A stretch of 15,349 nt of DNA from Paracoccaceae bacterium (GCA_007121115.1 SKMI01000163.1:1-15349); one strand, 5' to 3'; counted from the first letter of the stretch, positions 1 through 7,705 are shown. The notes: generated by a model not told the origin, from the sequence alone. Made by a program: numbers and translations.

Positions 1-10
1 CTTCGCGTGT

Positions 11-145
11 GCGGCCCTTTTCCAGTGGCCGATAAGCATTTCCGAGGGAGCTGGCTCTGGCGGGGTCCTGGCCTCGTTACCTGGCGCCCACCTGTAAATA
101 CAGGCTCTCGGGAAAATCACGTCGCCACGGTCGCTGCGGGCCCGC
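11..145 (+). ncRNA. ssrS: Candidate 6S RNA (RNA polymerase-binding regulatory RNA)
   Basis: The stretch folds on the + strand into one long, interrupted hairpin. Bases 11-17 pair with 138-145 (one bulged base), 24-30 (AGTGGCC) pair with 129-135 (GGTCGCT), and 40-51 pair with 104-114 with small bulges. A mini-hairpin CCTGT/ACAGG sits at 91-104 on the 3' side, and an apical stem joins 59-62 to 85-88. The 24-30/129-135 helix uses two G-U pairs that would be A-C mismatches on the other strand, which favours + transcription. A closing stem, an open central bubble and a terminal stem totalling about 140-160 nt is the 6S RNA design, and the TCGTTACCTGGCGCCCACCTG core looks like alphaproteobacterial 6S from memory. 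6S RNA sequesters housekeeping-sigma RNA polymerase in stationary phase. Ends are approximate. No convincing protein is seen here. Confidence 0.55.
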
Positions 146-179
146 CGCTTTCCAACAGACCCGGCAGCGATGAGGCAGC

Positions 180-515
180 TCAGCGGCGACGGTCTTCGAC
201 CGTGACCCTGCGCGGTTCGATGGCCTGGCCCTGCGGCAGCAGCGCGTCCAGCCGCGACCAGAGCGTCGCGCCCTTGCCGCCCGCCGGGGTTTCGTCCTCG
301 GCCATGCGCATGATGGCGATGGCGAACTGCACGCCGCCGAACACGATCCCGTTGAAGAACACCAGCAGGAACAGCGCCAGATACCCGCCCGAGGCGTTGA
401 AGATCAGGTGCTGCAGGTTGGCCACGTTCGCCCAGAGCAGCAGCGCGACGAAGACGGCGGCAAGGGCGAAGCCGATCAGCACCTGTCGGATGTAGAGTTT
501 CACGAGTTCAGGCAT
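180..515 (-). CDS. Small two-helix inner-membrane protein, function unknown
   Basis: The protein has 111 residues starting MPELVKLYIRQ. The start at 515 is chosen because AGGAGG lies a few bases upstream (about 522-527); the open frame runs further up to 671, but that extension is Arg/Pro/Cys-rich and unlike a protein. Two hydrophobic segments are visible, at about residues 9-31 (VLIGFALAAVFVALLLW) and about 41-67 (YLALFLLVFFNGIVFGG), followed by a charged tail (AEDETPAGG near residue 75, then a basic C-terminus). No catalytic motif is seen. It is transcribed divergently from the peptidase gene at 670, and its 3' end faces the 6S-like RNA. It resembles short conserved hypothetical membrane proteins of Rhodobacterales, but I cannot name a family. 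Confidence 0.75.
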   Translation of the reverse strand: MPELVKLYIRQVLIGFALAAVFVALLLWANVANLQHLIFNASGGYLALFLLVFFNGIVFGGVQFAIAIMRMAEDETPAGGKGATLWSRLDALLPQGQAIEPRRVTVEDRRR

Positions 516-542
516 TAGGGAGCCTCCTTTGTGCATCTCTCT

Positions 543-570
543 CAGATAACGCAGCGTCAGAGGGACGCAA
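543..570 (-). promoter_or_regulatory. Candidate promoter of the small membrane protein gene
   Basis: Reading the minus strand, TTGCGT (570-565) is followed after 16 bases by TATCTG (548-543). This would place transcription start near 535, about 20 bases before the ATG at 515. The match to the sigma-70 type consensus is moderate. Confidence 0.35.
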
Positions 571-669
571 CCCCGCCGATGCCTGCGCCTCCGGGGCAAA
601 TCCGCGCAGCCGGGGTTGCGGACGGGGCGCGGATGCGGGCATCTGGAGCGCAGCAACAGGAGGCGGGAC

Positions 670-2058
670 ATGAGCAGGCAGGACGCAATTGCGCGGGCGG
701 TGGCGGATTTTGACGGTGGGGGGTTTCTGGACGATCTGGCCGCGCTGATCGCGGTGCCGAGCGAAAGCCAGAACCCGGACCGGGGCGCGGCGCTCGACGC
801 CTATCTGGCCGAGCACATGCGCCCGATGCTGGCGGGGATGGGCTATACCGTCGCCCGGCATGAAAACCCCCTCGGCCTGCCCCACCCGCTGCTGGTGGCC
901 GAACGGATCGAGGACCCAAGCCTCCCCACGGTGCTGACCTACGGCCATGGCGACGTGATCCTGGGCCATGAGGGGCGCTGGAGCGACGGGCGCGACCCTT
1001 GGGCGATGGAGCACGCCGGAGACCGGGTCTACGGGCGCGGGGTCGCCGACAACAAGGGCCAGCATTTCACCAACATCCGCGCGCTGGGTCATGTGATGGC
1101 GGCGCGGGGCGGGCGGCTTGGCTTCAACTCGAAGATCCTGATCGAGACCGGGGAGGAGGCAGGCTCGCCCGGGCTGGCGGAGTTCTGTGCGGCGCAGGCA
1201 CAAGCGCTCAAGGCGGATGTGCTGATCGCTTCGGACGGGCCGCGGATCGACCCGGGGCGGCCGACGATCTTTCTGGGCACGCGCGGGGCGGTGAACTTCT
1301 CGCTGACGGTCGATCTGCGGGCGGGGGCGCATCATTCGGGCAACTGGGGCGGGTTGCTGGCCAATCCGGCGACGCTGCTGGCGCAGGCGCTGGCCTGCAT
1401 CACCGACGCACGCGGGGCGATCCGCGTGCCGGAGTGGCGCCCGGACAGCCTGACGCCGGACGTGCGCGCGGCGCTCAAGGATATCGCCCTGCCCGATCAC
1501 CCCGACCTGCCAGTTATCGACCGCGACTGGGGCGAGCCTGGGCTGTCGCCCGAGGAGCGGGTGTTCGGCTGGAACGCCTTCGAGGTGCTGGCGCTACACG
1601 CAGGCACCCCCGAGCGTCCGGTCAACGCGATTCCGGGCCGGGCGGTGGCGCATTGCCAGTTGCGCTATGTGGTGGGCACGGACCCTGACGATATCCTCCC
1701 CGCGCTGCACCGCCATCTGGAGCGCGCGGGATTCGGCATGGTGGAAGTCGAGCCCACACGCGAGACGGCGTTTCACGCCACCCGCGCGGCGCTGGACGGC
1801 CCCTGGGTGCAACTGGCGGCGGCCTCGGTGGAGGCGACGACGGGCAAGCGCCCGGCGCTGATGCCGAACCTGGGCGGGTCGCTGCCCAACGAGTGTTTCG
1901 CGCATACGCTGGGGCTGCCCACGGTCTGGGTGCCGCATTCCTATGGCGGCTGCAACCAGCACGCCCCGGACGAACACGCGCTGATCCCGTTGATGCGCGA
2001 GGCGCTGGCGATCATGACCGGGCTATTCTGGGACGTGGGTGAACGCCGGGTGGACTGA
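670..2058 (+). CDS. M20 family metallopeptidase (dipeptidase/deacylase-like)
   Basis: This 462-residue zinc hydrolase probably acts in the cytoplasm on dipeptides or N-acyl amino acids. The M20 metal-binding set is complete: His93 and Asp95 in GHGDV, bridging Asp127 in VADNKGQ, the Glu162-Glu163 pair in ETGEEAGSPG, Asp189 in SDGP, and His431 in NQHAPDEH. Family motifs HHSGNWGG (about 221-228) and PNLGGSLPNE (near 405) mark the dimerisation/lid domain and the return to the catalytic domain. The length is normal for the M20 dipeptidase branch. The start is set by AGGAGG at 658-663, six bases before the ATG; an open frame exists upstream but has no ribosome site. The next gene, 86 bases downstream, is an alcohol dehydrogenase with its own strong ribosome site. 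Family is certain; substrate is not. Confidence 0.93.
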   Translation: MSRQDAIARAVADFDGGGFLDDLAALIAVPSESQNPDRGAALDAYLAEHMRPMLAGMGYTVARHENPLGLPHPLLVAERIEDPSLPTVLTYGHGDVILGHEGRWSDGRDPWAMEHAGDRVYGRGVADNKGQHFTNIRALGHVMAARGGRLGFNSKILIETGEEAGSPGLAEFCAAQAQALKADVLIASDGPRIDPGRPTIFLGTRGAVNFSLTVDLRAGAHHSGNWGGLLANPATLLAQALACITDARGAIRVPEWRPDSLTPDVRAALKDIALPDHPDLPVIDRDWGEPGLSPEERVFGWNAFEVLALHAGTPERPVNAIPGRAVAHCQLRYVVGTDPDDILPALHRHLERAGFGMVEVEPTRETAFHATRAALDGPWVQLAAASVEATTGKRPALMPNLGGSLPNECFAHTLGLPTVWVPHSYGGCNQHAPDEHALIPLMREALAIMTGLFWDVGERRVD

Positions 2059-2144
2059 GCACAGTCCGCGCTTTCCCAGCGCCGACCTTGCCGCTAACCT
2101 GACCCCGGCGGGACGAAAGGCGCCCCGCAAAGGGGAGGTAACCA

Positions 2145-3305
2145 ATGTCCATGATCCGCGTATCCACATTCGAGGGCCCCGGCGCCGAGCCGGTGATCCG
2201 CGAGGTGCCCTGGCCCAAGGTCGGGCGCAAGGGGGCGCTTATCAAGGTTGCGGCCTGCGGGGTCTGCGGGACCGATCTGCACATCCTCAAGGGGCACTGG
2301 CCGAAGCCCCTGCCCTGGCCCTTCACCCTGGGGCACGAGATCTCGGGCGTGGTGGTGGAGATCGGACCCGATCTGAAAACCGACTGGATGGACCAGCCCA
2401 TCGGCGAAGGGTCGAAGATCATGATCCCGCCCTTCATGCCCTGCGGCGATTGCCATTACTGCAAGCACTACCCGGAGCATTCCAACCGCTGCCAGACGCC
2501 GGTCTATTACGGGCGCTATCTGGGCTTCGACAAGGCGCCGCATCTGTGGGGCGGCTGGGCAGAATATGTCTATGTGGACCTGGAAATGCTGCCAGGGACC
2601 AAGATATACAAGCTGCCCGATGCCATGTCCCTGCGGCTTGGCGCGATGTCCGAGCCGATCACCTCGACCATCCGCGGGTTTGCCCGCGCGCAGCGCATGG
2701 GCGGGTTCAAATGGGGCGATACGGTGGTGGTGCAGGGGTCGGGGCCGATCGGGATCCTGGCCATCGCGGCGGCGCAGGAGATGGGCGCGGGCAAGGTGAT
2801 CTGCGTGGGCGCGCCGGAAAGCCCACGGCTGGAACTGGCGCGCCGCTTCGGCGCGGCCGCGACCGTGGACATCACCACCATGACCGATCAGGCGGAGCGC
2901 ATCGCCCATGTACGCGAGCTGTGCGGCGGGTTCGGCGCGGATGTGGTTATGGACTGCACCGGGCATCCGACCGCCGGGCCGGAAGGGATCGAGTTCCTGC
3001 GCGATTCGGGCTTCTACATCGAGATGGGGCAGTTCACCGATGCGGGCGCGATCATGACCAACTGGCACCGCTTCGTCGCCAAGGACATCACGATCATGGG
3101 CTCCTGGGCGTTCACGGAAAACGATCTGGCGCTGGGGGTGAAGATGCTGCACCACGCCGCCGACAAATACCCGTGGTTCGACATGCAGACGCTCTATCCC
3201 TTCGATGCCGACGGGGTGGGGCGCGCGGTCGCCGATGCCATGGCGATGCGCACGGTCAAGTCCACCATCACCCCCTTCCCCGAGATGCTGGCGGCCGAGG
3301 TCTGA
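2145..3305 (+). CDS. Zinc-dependent medium-chain alcohol dehydrogenase
   Basis: This is a 386-residue MDR-superfamily oxidoreductase that uses NAD(P) to oxidise an alcohol or polyol. The catalytic zinc site is visible as Cys41 in GVCGTDLH, His64-Glu65 in LGHE, and Glu170 in SEP. A structural zinc lobe has Cys100, Cys103, Cys106 and Cys116, with a slightly longer last spacing than usual. The Rossmann nucleotide loop is QGSGPIG at 197-203. The ribosome site AGGGGAGG at 2131-2138 supports the first ATG at 2145; a second Met two codons later is possible. The insert with PVYYGRYLGFDKAPHLWGG (about 119-137) is typical of a subset of roseobacter Zn dehydrogenases whose substrate I cannot name. It may be co-transcribed with the M20 gene upstream and the flavin reductase-like gene downstream. 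Confidence 0.93.
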   Translation: MSMIRVSTFEGPGAEPVIREVPWPKVGRKGALIKVAACGVCGTDLHILKGHWPKPLPWPFTLGHEISGVVVEIGPDLKTDWMDQPIGEGSKIMIPPFMPCGDCHYCKHYPEHSNRCQTPVYYGRYLGFDKAPHLWGGWAEYVYVDLEMLPGTKIYKLPDAMSLRLGAMSEPITSTIRGFARAQRMGGFKWGDTVVVQGSGPIGILAIAAAQEMGAGKVICVGAPESPRLELARRFGAAATVDITTMTDQAERIAHVRELCGGFGADVVMDCTGHPTAGPEGIEFLRDSGFYIEMGQFTDAGAIMTNWHRFVAKDITIMGSWAFTENDLALGVKMLHHAADKYPWFDMQTLYPFDADGVGRAVADAMAMRTVKSTITPFPEMLAAEV

Positions 3306-3415
3306 AGCCGAGGTGTAGGCCCCGCCACGCCCGGCGCGTGCGCAGGGGCTGTTTGCCCGCGCACTGGTGTGCCGCGGGCGGGGCGGCTATGTCCGCTTGG
3401 CAGGAGGCATATGCG

Positions 3416-4021
3416 ATGTTCTATGAACCCAAAGACGGCCACGGGCTGCCGCACAACCCGTTCAACGCCATCGTCACCCCGCGGCCCATCGGCTGGATCT
3501 CCACCCGTGGCGCCGACGGGCAGGACAATCTGGCGCCCTATTCATTCTTCAATGCCGTTGCCTATGTGCCACCGCAGGTGATGTTCGCCTCGACCGGCGC
3601 CAAGCCCGACCGAGAGGGGACCAAGGACAGCGTGGGAAATATCCGCGAAACCGGCGTCTTCTGCATCAATATCGTCGAATTCGCCGCGCGCGATGTGATG
3701 AACCGCAGTGCCGGACCCTGGCCGCGCGCAACCGACGAGTTCACCGACGCCGGGATTGCCCGCGAAGCCTGCCGCATGATCGATTGTCCGCGCGTGGCCG
3801 GCGCCCCGGCGGCGCTGGAATGCCGGATGACGCAGATCGTCCGGCTGGAAGGGGAAGCCAATTTCCTGGTGCTGGGCGAAGTGATGGGCGTGCATCTGCG
3901 CGATGATTGCCTGATCGACGGGCGTTTCGACGTGACCCGCTACCAGCCTTTGGCGCGCATGGGCTATCGCGACTATGCGGTGGTGCGCGAGGTCTTTGCC
4001 ATGCCGCGCCCGGGGGAGTGA
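3416..4021 (+). CDS. Flavin reductase-like FMN-binding split-barrel protein
   Basis: The protein has 201 residues, starting MFYEPKDGHGLPHNP. It carries the signature of the flavin reductase-like domain: TPRPIGWIST at 21-30 and NLAPYSFFNAV at 38-48, which form the FMN-binding face of the split beta-barrel, followed by VMFAST and a C-terminal half with FLVLGEVMGVHL. Members bind FMN, and some supply reduced flavin to monooxygenases. No partner monooxygenase is seen here, so the redox partner is unknown. The start at 3416 is preferred because AGGAGG lies at 3402-3407, eight bases upstream. An in-frame ATG at 3389 (MSAWQEAYA) would put that site inside the coding region. The 110-base gap after the dehydrogenase shows no clear promoter or terminator. 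Confidence 0.88.
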   Translation: MFYEPKDGHGLPHNPFNAIVTPRPIGWISTRGADGQDNLAPYSFFNAVAYVPPQVMFASTGAKPDREGTKDSVGNIRETGVFCINIVEFAARDVMNRSAGPWPRATDEFTDAGIAREACRMIDCPRVAGAPAALECRMTQIVRLEGEANFLVLGEVMGVHLRDDCLIDGRFDVTRYQPLARMGYRDYAVVREVFAMPRPGE

Positions 4022-4039
4022 CGCGCGCCCGCGCGCCCT

Positions 4040-4068
4040 TTGCAAAGCGCCGCGCGCTTCTTTATTCA
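4040..4068 (+). promoter_or_regulatory. Weak candidate promoter for psd-pssA
   Basis: TTGCAA at 4040-4045 is followed after 17 bases by TATTCA at 4063-4068. This would start transcription about 20-25 bases before the psd ATG. The -10 match is poor (three of six), and the surrounding 75 bases are GC-rich. Confidence 0.25.
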
Positions 4069-4097
4069 GGCGCGAGCCTTGCAAGGAGCCCGCGACC

Positions 4098-4796
4098 ATG
4101 GCCGCCGACATGCTGTCCACCGTCATCAAGCCCGTCCACCGCGAGGGGCACAAATTCATCGCCCTCTTTGCACTCGCCACGCTGGTGCTGTTCTTCATCT
4201 GGACGCCGCTGGGCTGGATCGGGGTGGGGCTGACAGTCTGGTGCTACTATTTCTTCCGCGACCCGGACCGCTTCACGCCCACGCGCGCGGGGCTGGTGAT
4301 CAGCCCCGCCGACGGGGTGATCTCGCTCCTCGACCCCGCCGTTCCGCCTGCCGAGATGGAGATGGGCGACGCGCCGCTGACGCGCATCTCGGTGTTCATG
4401 AATGTCTTCAACTGCCACGTGAACCGCGCGCCCGTGCCCGGCACGGTGGCGAAGATTGCCTATCGTCCGGGCAAGTTCCTCAACGCATCGCTCGACAAGG
4501 CGAGCGAGGACAACGAGCGCAACGGCATGGTGATCGAGATGGCCGACGGGCGGAAACTGGGCGTGGTGCAGATCGCCGGGTTGGTCGCACGCCGCATCCT
4601 GTGCGTGGCGCGTGAGGGGCAGGACCTGGCGGTCGGCGAGCGTTACGGCATGATCCGCTTCGGTTCGCGGCTGGACATCTACCTGCCCGAGGGGGTGGAA
4701 CCGCTGGTGGATGTGGGCCAGACCATGATCGCCGGCGAAACCGTGCTGGCGGACCTGCGGGCTGATGAGCCAGCGCGCAGCGCCGCGGTGCGCTGA
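4098..4796 (+). CDS. psd: Phosphatidylserine decarboxylase proenzyme
   Basis: The protein has 232 residues, the short form typical of alphaproteobacteria. It converts phosphatidylserine to phosphatidylethanolamine at the inner membrane. The N-terminus carries a hydrophobic anchor (about 20-52, with FIALFALATLVLFFIW). It is followed by FFRDPDR (52-58), SPADG (69-73) and FMNVFNCHVNR (100-110), all standard Psd landmarks. The self-cleavage site is Gly189-Ser190 in RFGSRLD; Ser190 becomes the pyruvoyl prosthetic group of the small alpha chain. The start at 4098 has AAGGAG at 4083-4088; upstream in-frame sequence lacks protein character. pssA begins only three bases after the stop, so the two consecutive enzymes of phosphatidylethanolamine synthesis are co-transcribed and probably translationally coupled. 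Confidence 0.96.
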   Translation: MAADMLSTVIKPVHREGHKFIALFALATLVLFFIWTPLGWIGVGLTVWCYYFFRDPDRFTPTRAGLVISPADGVISLLDPAVPPAEMEMGDAPLTRISVFMNVFNCHVNRAPVPGTVAKIAYRPGKFLNASLDKASEDNERNGMVIEMADGRKLGVVQIAGLVARRILCVAREGQDLAVGERYGMIRFGSRLDIYLPEGVEPLVDVGQTMIAGETVLADLRADEPARSAAVR

Positions 4797-4799
4797 CCC

Positions 4800-5537
4800 A
4801 TGGCCGCACCGCAACAGCCCCGCGCGCAACTGTCCCTGGTCCGGCTCATGCCGAATCTGGTGACGATCCTGGGCCTGTGCGCGGGGCTGAGCGCGATACG
4901 CTTCACCCTGGACGACCGGTTCGAAATCGCTGCCGCGCTGATCATCTTTGCCGCGCTGCTGGATGCGGTGGATGGGATGGTGGCGCGCAGTCTGAACGCG
5001 GCAAGCTCGTTCGGAGCCGAACTCGACTCGCTGGCCGATTTCGTCAACTTCGGCGTGGCACCGGGGGTGCTGGCCTTCGGCTACGCGCTGCACGGCGATT
5101 TTGCCGGGCCGGGCTGGATATTCGTGCTGGTGTTCGCGGTGTGCACCTGCCTGCGGCTGGCCCGGTTCAACATCAACCGCGATGCGCCCAAGACCAAGGG
5201 ACGGCAGTTCTTCACCGGGGTTCCGGCACCGGCGGGGGCTATTCTGGCGCTGTTTCCGGTGTTTCTGGGGCTGGCCGGGATTCTGGACCCGGCCAAGGCG
5301 CCGCTGGTGGTGGCGATCTGGGTGGCGGCGGTGGGGGTGTTGATGGTCTCGACCCTGCGCACACCCTCGATCAAGGGGCTGCGGATCGCGCGGGACAGGG
5401 CGCTGTGGGTGCTGATCGGCGCGGCCTTTGTGGTCGGGCTGGGGATCACCCGGTTCTGGCTGCTGATGGTATTGGTCTGCGTGGCGTATCTGATCTCGGT
5501 CGCCGTGCTGACGGTGACACTGCGGCGCGGGCGGTGA
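4800..5537 (+). CDS. pssA: CDP-diacylglycerol--serine O-phosphatidyltransferase
   Basis: This 245-residue multi-pass membrane enzyme makes phosphatidylserine from CDP-diacylglycerol and L-serine, supplying the substrate of the Psd encoded just upstream. The CDP-alcohol phosphatidyltransferase signature is complete: Asp55, Asp58-Gly59, Ala62-Arg63, Gly72, Asp76 and Asp80 in D-x2-DG-x2-AR-x8-G-x3-D-x3-D. RLMPNLVTILGLCAG at the N-terminus is typical of the PssA branch, and hydrophobic segments continue to the C-terminus (about 205-240). The ATG follows the psd stop by three bases and has no strong ribosome site of its own, fitting coupling to psd. The membrane topology fits a type II (non-E. coli) PssA. 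Confidence 0.95.
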   Translation: MAAPQQPRAQLSLVRLMPNLVTILGLCAGLSAIRFTLDDRFEIAAALIIFAALLDAVDGMVARSLNAASSFGAELDSLADFVNFGVAPGVLAFGYALHGDFAGPGWIFVLVFAVCTCLRLARFNINRDAPKTKGRQFFTGVPAPAGAILALFPVFLGLAGILDPAKAPLVVAIWVAAVGVLMVSTLRTPSIKGLRIARDRALWVLIGAAFVVGLGITRFWLLMVLVCVAYLISVAVLTVTLRRGR

Positions 5538-5597
5538 GGGGCGGCCTGGAGCGGGCGAAAAACCGGACACCGGCGCGCGCTTTCATGCCAAATCCGC

Positions 5598-5626
5598 TTG
5601 ACGCGGTCGGCCCCGGTGCCTATCAC
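5598..5626 (+). promoter_or_regulatory. Promoter of tRNA-Asp
   Basis: TTGACG (5598-5603) and TATCAC (5621-5626) are separated by exactly 17 bases, a good housekeeping-sigma promoter for alphaproteobacteria. The predicted start near 5633 leaves a leader of about 24 bases before the mature tRNA end. Confidence 0.75.
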
Positions 5627-5656
5627 ACCGCCATCGCGAACATAGCGATATGGCGA

Positions 5657-5733
5657 GCGGTTGTAGCTCAGTTGGTTAGAGTACCGGCCTGTCACGCCGG
5701 GGGTCGCGGGTTCGAGCCCCGTCAACCGCGCCA
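5657..5733 (+). tRNA. tRNA-Asp (anticodon GTC)
   Basis: A complete 77-base cloverleaf with the CCA end encoded (5731-5733). The acceptor stem GCGGTTG (5657-5663) pairs with CAACCGC (5723-5729), and base 5730 is the discriminator. The D-arm contains AGCTCAGTTGGTTAGAG. The anticodon stem CCGGC/GCCGG encloses the loop CTGTCAC with anticodon GTC at 5691-5693. The T-arm has GGTTCGAGCC. It is a single gene with its own promoter and terminator. I see no integrase or duplicated 3' end that would mark it as an island insertion site. Confidence 0.97.
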
Positions 5734-5740
5734 CTTTCTC

Positions 5741-5770
5741 ACAAGGCCCCGGCTGCTGCCGGGGCCTTGT
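5741..5770 (+). terminator. Intrinsic terminator after tRNA-Asp
   Basis: A perfect 13-base inverted repeat, ACAAGGCCCCGGC (5741-5753) and GCCGGGGCCTTGT (5758-5770), encloses the loop TGCT. It is followed by a short T-containing stretch (GCGTTTCTG). It lies eight bases after the tRNA CCA. Confidence 0.85.
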
Positions 5771-5834
5771 GCGTTTCTGTCATCCCACAGGCGCACACCG
5801 GCAGCCCACACCCTGCGCAGGATCGGGCGCCGCA

Positions 5835-5848
5835 ATGATGCAGATCAA
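5835..5848 (+). promoter_or_regulatory. Candidate FNR/FnrL-type box upstream of ctaD
   Basis: The sequence ATGAT-GCAG-ATCAA matches the FNR consensus TTGAT-N4-ATCAA at nine of ten defined positions. It lies about 130 bases before the ctaD start codon. FnrL-class oxygen regulators control respiratory oxidase genes in Rhodobacter and Paracoccus, so the location makes biological sense. A single-site match in a 200-base gap can also occur by chance. Confidence 0.45.
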
Positions 5849-5878
5849 TAATCGCCCTCCCTGCGACATCATCTGCAT
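5838..5878. repeat. Inverted repeat ATGCAGAT / ATCTGCAT upstream of ctaD
   Basis: A perfect 8-base inverted pair, at 5838-5845 and 5871-5878, is separated by 25 bases. The left arm overlaps the FNR-like box. It could be an operator for a dimeric regulator binding one helical-turn multiple apart, or a weak hairpin. No T-run follows, so it is not a terminator. Confidence 0.4.
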
Positions 5879-5906
5879 TGCCCCGCCCGCAATGAGATTC
5901 TAAACA
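5878..5906 (+). promoter_or_regulatory. Weak candidate promoter of ctaD
   Basis: TTGCCC (5878-5883) and TAAACA (5901-5906) are 17 bases apart. Transcription would begin near 5913, leaving a leader of about 65 bases and placing the FNR-like box about 70 bases upstream of the start. The -10 element is poor. Confidence 0.3.
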
Positions 5907-5978
5907 CAAGACAAAGCCAGTGATCGCCCTGCGTGCGGGACGGCACCGAGTCGAAAAAAATGGGAACGGGAGACACCT

Positions 5979-7655
5979 ATGGCCGACGCAGCCACCCATG
6001 GAGAGGGACACGAGGACCAGCGCAGCTTTTTCGTTCGCTGGTTCATGTCGACGAATCACAAGGACATCGGGATCCTGTATCTGTTCACCGCGGGCCTCGT
6101 CGGTTTCATCGCCGTCGCGTTCTCGGTCTACATGCGCATGGAACTGATGACGCCGGGCGTCGACTACATGTGCATGGAGGGCGCGCGTTTCCTGAGCGCC
6201 GCTCCCGAAGGCGAATGCACCCCGAACGGGCATATCTGGAACGTGATGATCACCGCCCATGGCGTGCTGATGATGTTCTTCGTGCTGATCCCGGCGCTGT
6301 TCGGCGGTTTCGGCAACTACTTCATGCCGCTGCATATCGGTGCGCCGGACATGGCGTTTCCGCGTCTGAACAACCTGTCCTACTGGCTGTTCGTGGCGGG
6401 TGCGTCGATGGCGGTGATCTCGGTGTTCTCGCCCGGCGGCAACGGCCAGCTTGGCACCGGCGTCGGCTGGGTGCTCTATCCGCCGCTGTCCACGACCGAG
6501 TCGGGGCTGGCGCTTGATCTGGCGATCTTTGCGGTCCACCTGTCGGGGGCCAGCTCGATCCTGGGCGCCATCAACATCATCACCACATTCCTGAACATGC
6601 GCGCGCCGGGCATGACGCTGCACAAGGTGCCGCTGTTCGCCTGGTCGATCTTCATCACCGCGTGGATGATCCTGCTGGCGCTGCCGGTGCTGGCCGGGGC
6701 GATCACCATGCTGCTGACGGACCGCAACTTCGGCACCACCTTCTTCGATCCGGCGGGCGGGGGTGACCCGGTGCTCTATCAGCACATCCTGTGGTTCTTT
6801 GGCCACCCCGAGGTGTATATCATCATCATCCCGGGCTTCGGCATCATCAGCCACGTGATCGCCACCTTCGCGCGCAAGCCGATTTTCGGCTACCTGCCGA
6901 TGGTCTATGCCATGGTGGCGATTGCCGTGCTGGGCTTCATCGTCTGGGCGCACCACATGTACACCGCCGGCATGTCGCTGACCCAGCAGACCTATTTCAT
7001 GGCGGCAACGATGGTGATCGCCGTGCCGACGGGGATCAAGATCTTCAGTTGGATCGCCACCATGTGGAAAGGCTCGGTCAGTTTCGAAACGCCCATGCTC
7101 TGGGCCTTCGGCTTCCTGTTCCTGTTCACCGTGGGCGGGGTGACCGGGATCGTTCTGGCGCAGGCGCCCATCGACCGGGTCTATCACGATACCTACTATG
7201 TCGTGGCGCACTTCCACTACGTGATGTCGCTGGGCGCCGTGTTCGCGCTGTTCGCGGGCATCTACTACTGGATCGGCAAGATGTCGGGGCGCCAGTATCC
7301 GGAATGGGCGGGCAAGCTGCATTTCTGGGCGATGTTCATCGGCTCGAACATCACCTTCTTCCCGCAGCACTTCCTGGGCCGTCAGGGGATGCCCCGGCGC
7401 TATATCGACTACCCCGAGGCTTTCGCGCTCTGGAACTATGTCAGTTCGATCGGGGCCTTCATCTCGTTTGCCTCGTTCCTGTTCTTCATCGGCGTGGTCT
7501 ACTACACGCTGCGCTACGGCAAGAAGATCGAGGAAAAGAACTACTGGAACGAGCACGCCGACACGCTGGAGTGGACGCTGCCCTCGCCGCCGCCCGAACA
7601 CACGTTCGAAACGCTGCCCAAGCGCGAGGACTGGGACCGCCAGACCGCGCACTGA
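5979..7655 (+). CDS. ctaD: Cytochrome c oxidase subunit I, aa3 type
   Basis: This 558-residue catalytic subunit of the proton-pumping terminal oxidase sits in the inner membrane. Heme and copper ligands are all present: His94 and His411 (low-spin heme a), His413 (heme a3), and His276, His325 and His326 (CuB). Tyr280 in GHPEVY is the Tyr cross-linked to His276. Proton channels are intact: Asp124 with the Asn131-Asn132 pair (D channel), Glu278, and Lys354 in TGIKIFSW (K channel), marking the A1 class. The start at 5979 follows GGGAG at 5968-5972, and the N-terminus (MADAATHGEGHEDQ) resembles Rhodobacter CtaD. Subunits II and III are not adjacent. The gene stands alone between two terminators, as in Rhodobacter and Paracoccus, where ctaD is unlinked from ctaC/ctaE. 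Confidence 0.98.
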   Translation: MADAATHGEGHEDQRSFFVRWFMSTNHKDIGILYLFTAGLVGFIAVAFSVYMRMELMTPGVDYMCMEGARFLSAAPEGECTPNGHIWNVMITAHGVLMMFFVLIPALFGGFGNYFMPLHIGAPDMAFPRLNNLSYWLFVAGASMAVISVFSPGGNGQLGTGVGWVLYPPLSTTESGLALDLAIFAVHLSGASSILGAINIITTFLNMRAPGMTLHKVPLFAWSIFITAWMILLALPVLAGAITMLLTDRNFGTTFFDPAGGGDPVLYQHILWFFGHPEVYIIIIPGFGIISHVIATFARKPIFGYLPMVYAMVAIAVLGFIVWAHHMYTAGMSLTQQTYFMAATMVIAVPTGIKIFSWIATMWKGSVSFETPMLWAFGFLFLFTVGGVTGIVLAQAPIDRVYHDTYYVVAHFHYVMSLGAVFALFAGIYYWIGKMSGRQYPEWAGKLHFWAMFIGSNITFFPQHFLGRQGMPRRYIDYPEAFALWNYVSSIGAFISFASFLFFIGVVYYTLRYGKKIEEKNYWNEHADTLEWTLPSPPPEHTFETLPKREDWDRQTAH

Positions 7656-7678
7656 CAGCGCCTTCACGGAACACCGAC

Positions 7679-7705
7679 AAGGCCCCGCCCCGGTGGCGGG
7701 GCCTT
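7679..7705 (+). terminator. Intrinsic terminator of ctaD
   Basis: AAGGCCCCGCC (7679-7689) and GGCGGGGCCTT (7695-7705) form an 11-base stem around the five-base loop CCGGT, followed by TCGTTT. It begins 24 bases after the ctaD stop and ends a one-gene transcript. Confidence 0.85.

Noticed and set aside
7..495. A plus-strand open frame across the 6S-like stretch and the small membrane protein gene
   Set aside because: It lacks a ribosome site, is low in protein-like character, and conflicts with both the RNA fold and the membrane protein on the other strand.
4062..5570. A 502-residue minus-strand open frame opposite psd and pssA
   Set aside because: The + strand carries complete active-site motifs of both enzymes; the antisense product is compositionally biased and has no motif.
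5657..5733. tRNA-Asp as an attachment site for an integrated element
   Set aside because: No integrase gene, no repeated tRNA 3' end was seen nearby, and the following gene is the core gene ctaD. The accessory island lies 4 kb away.
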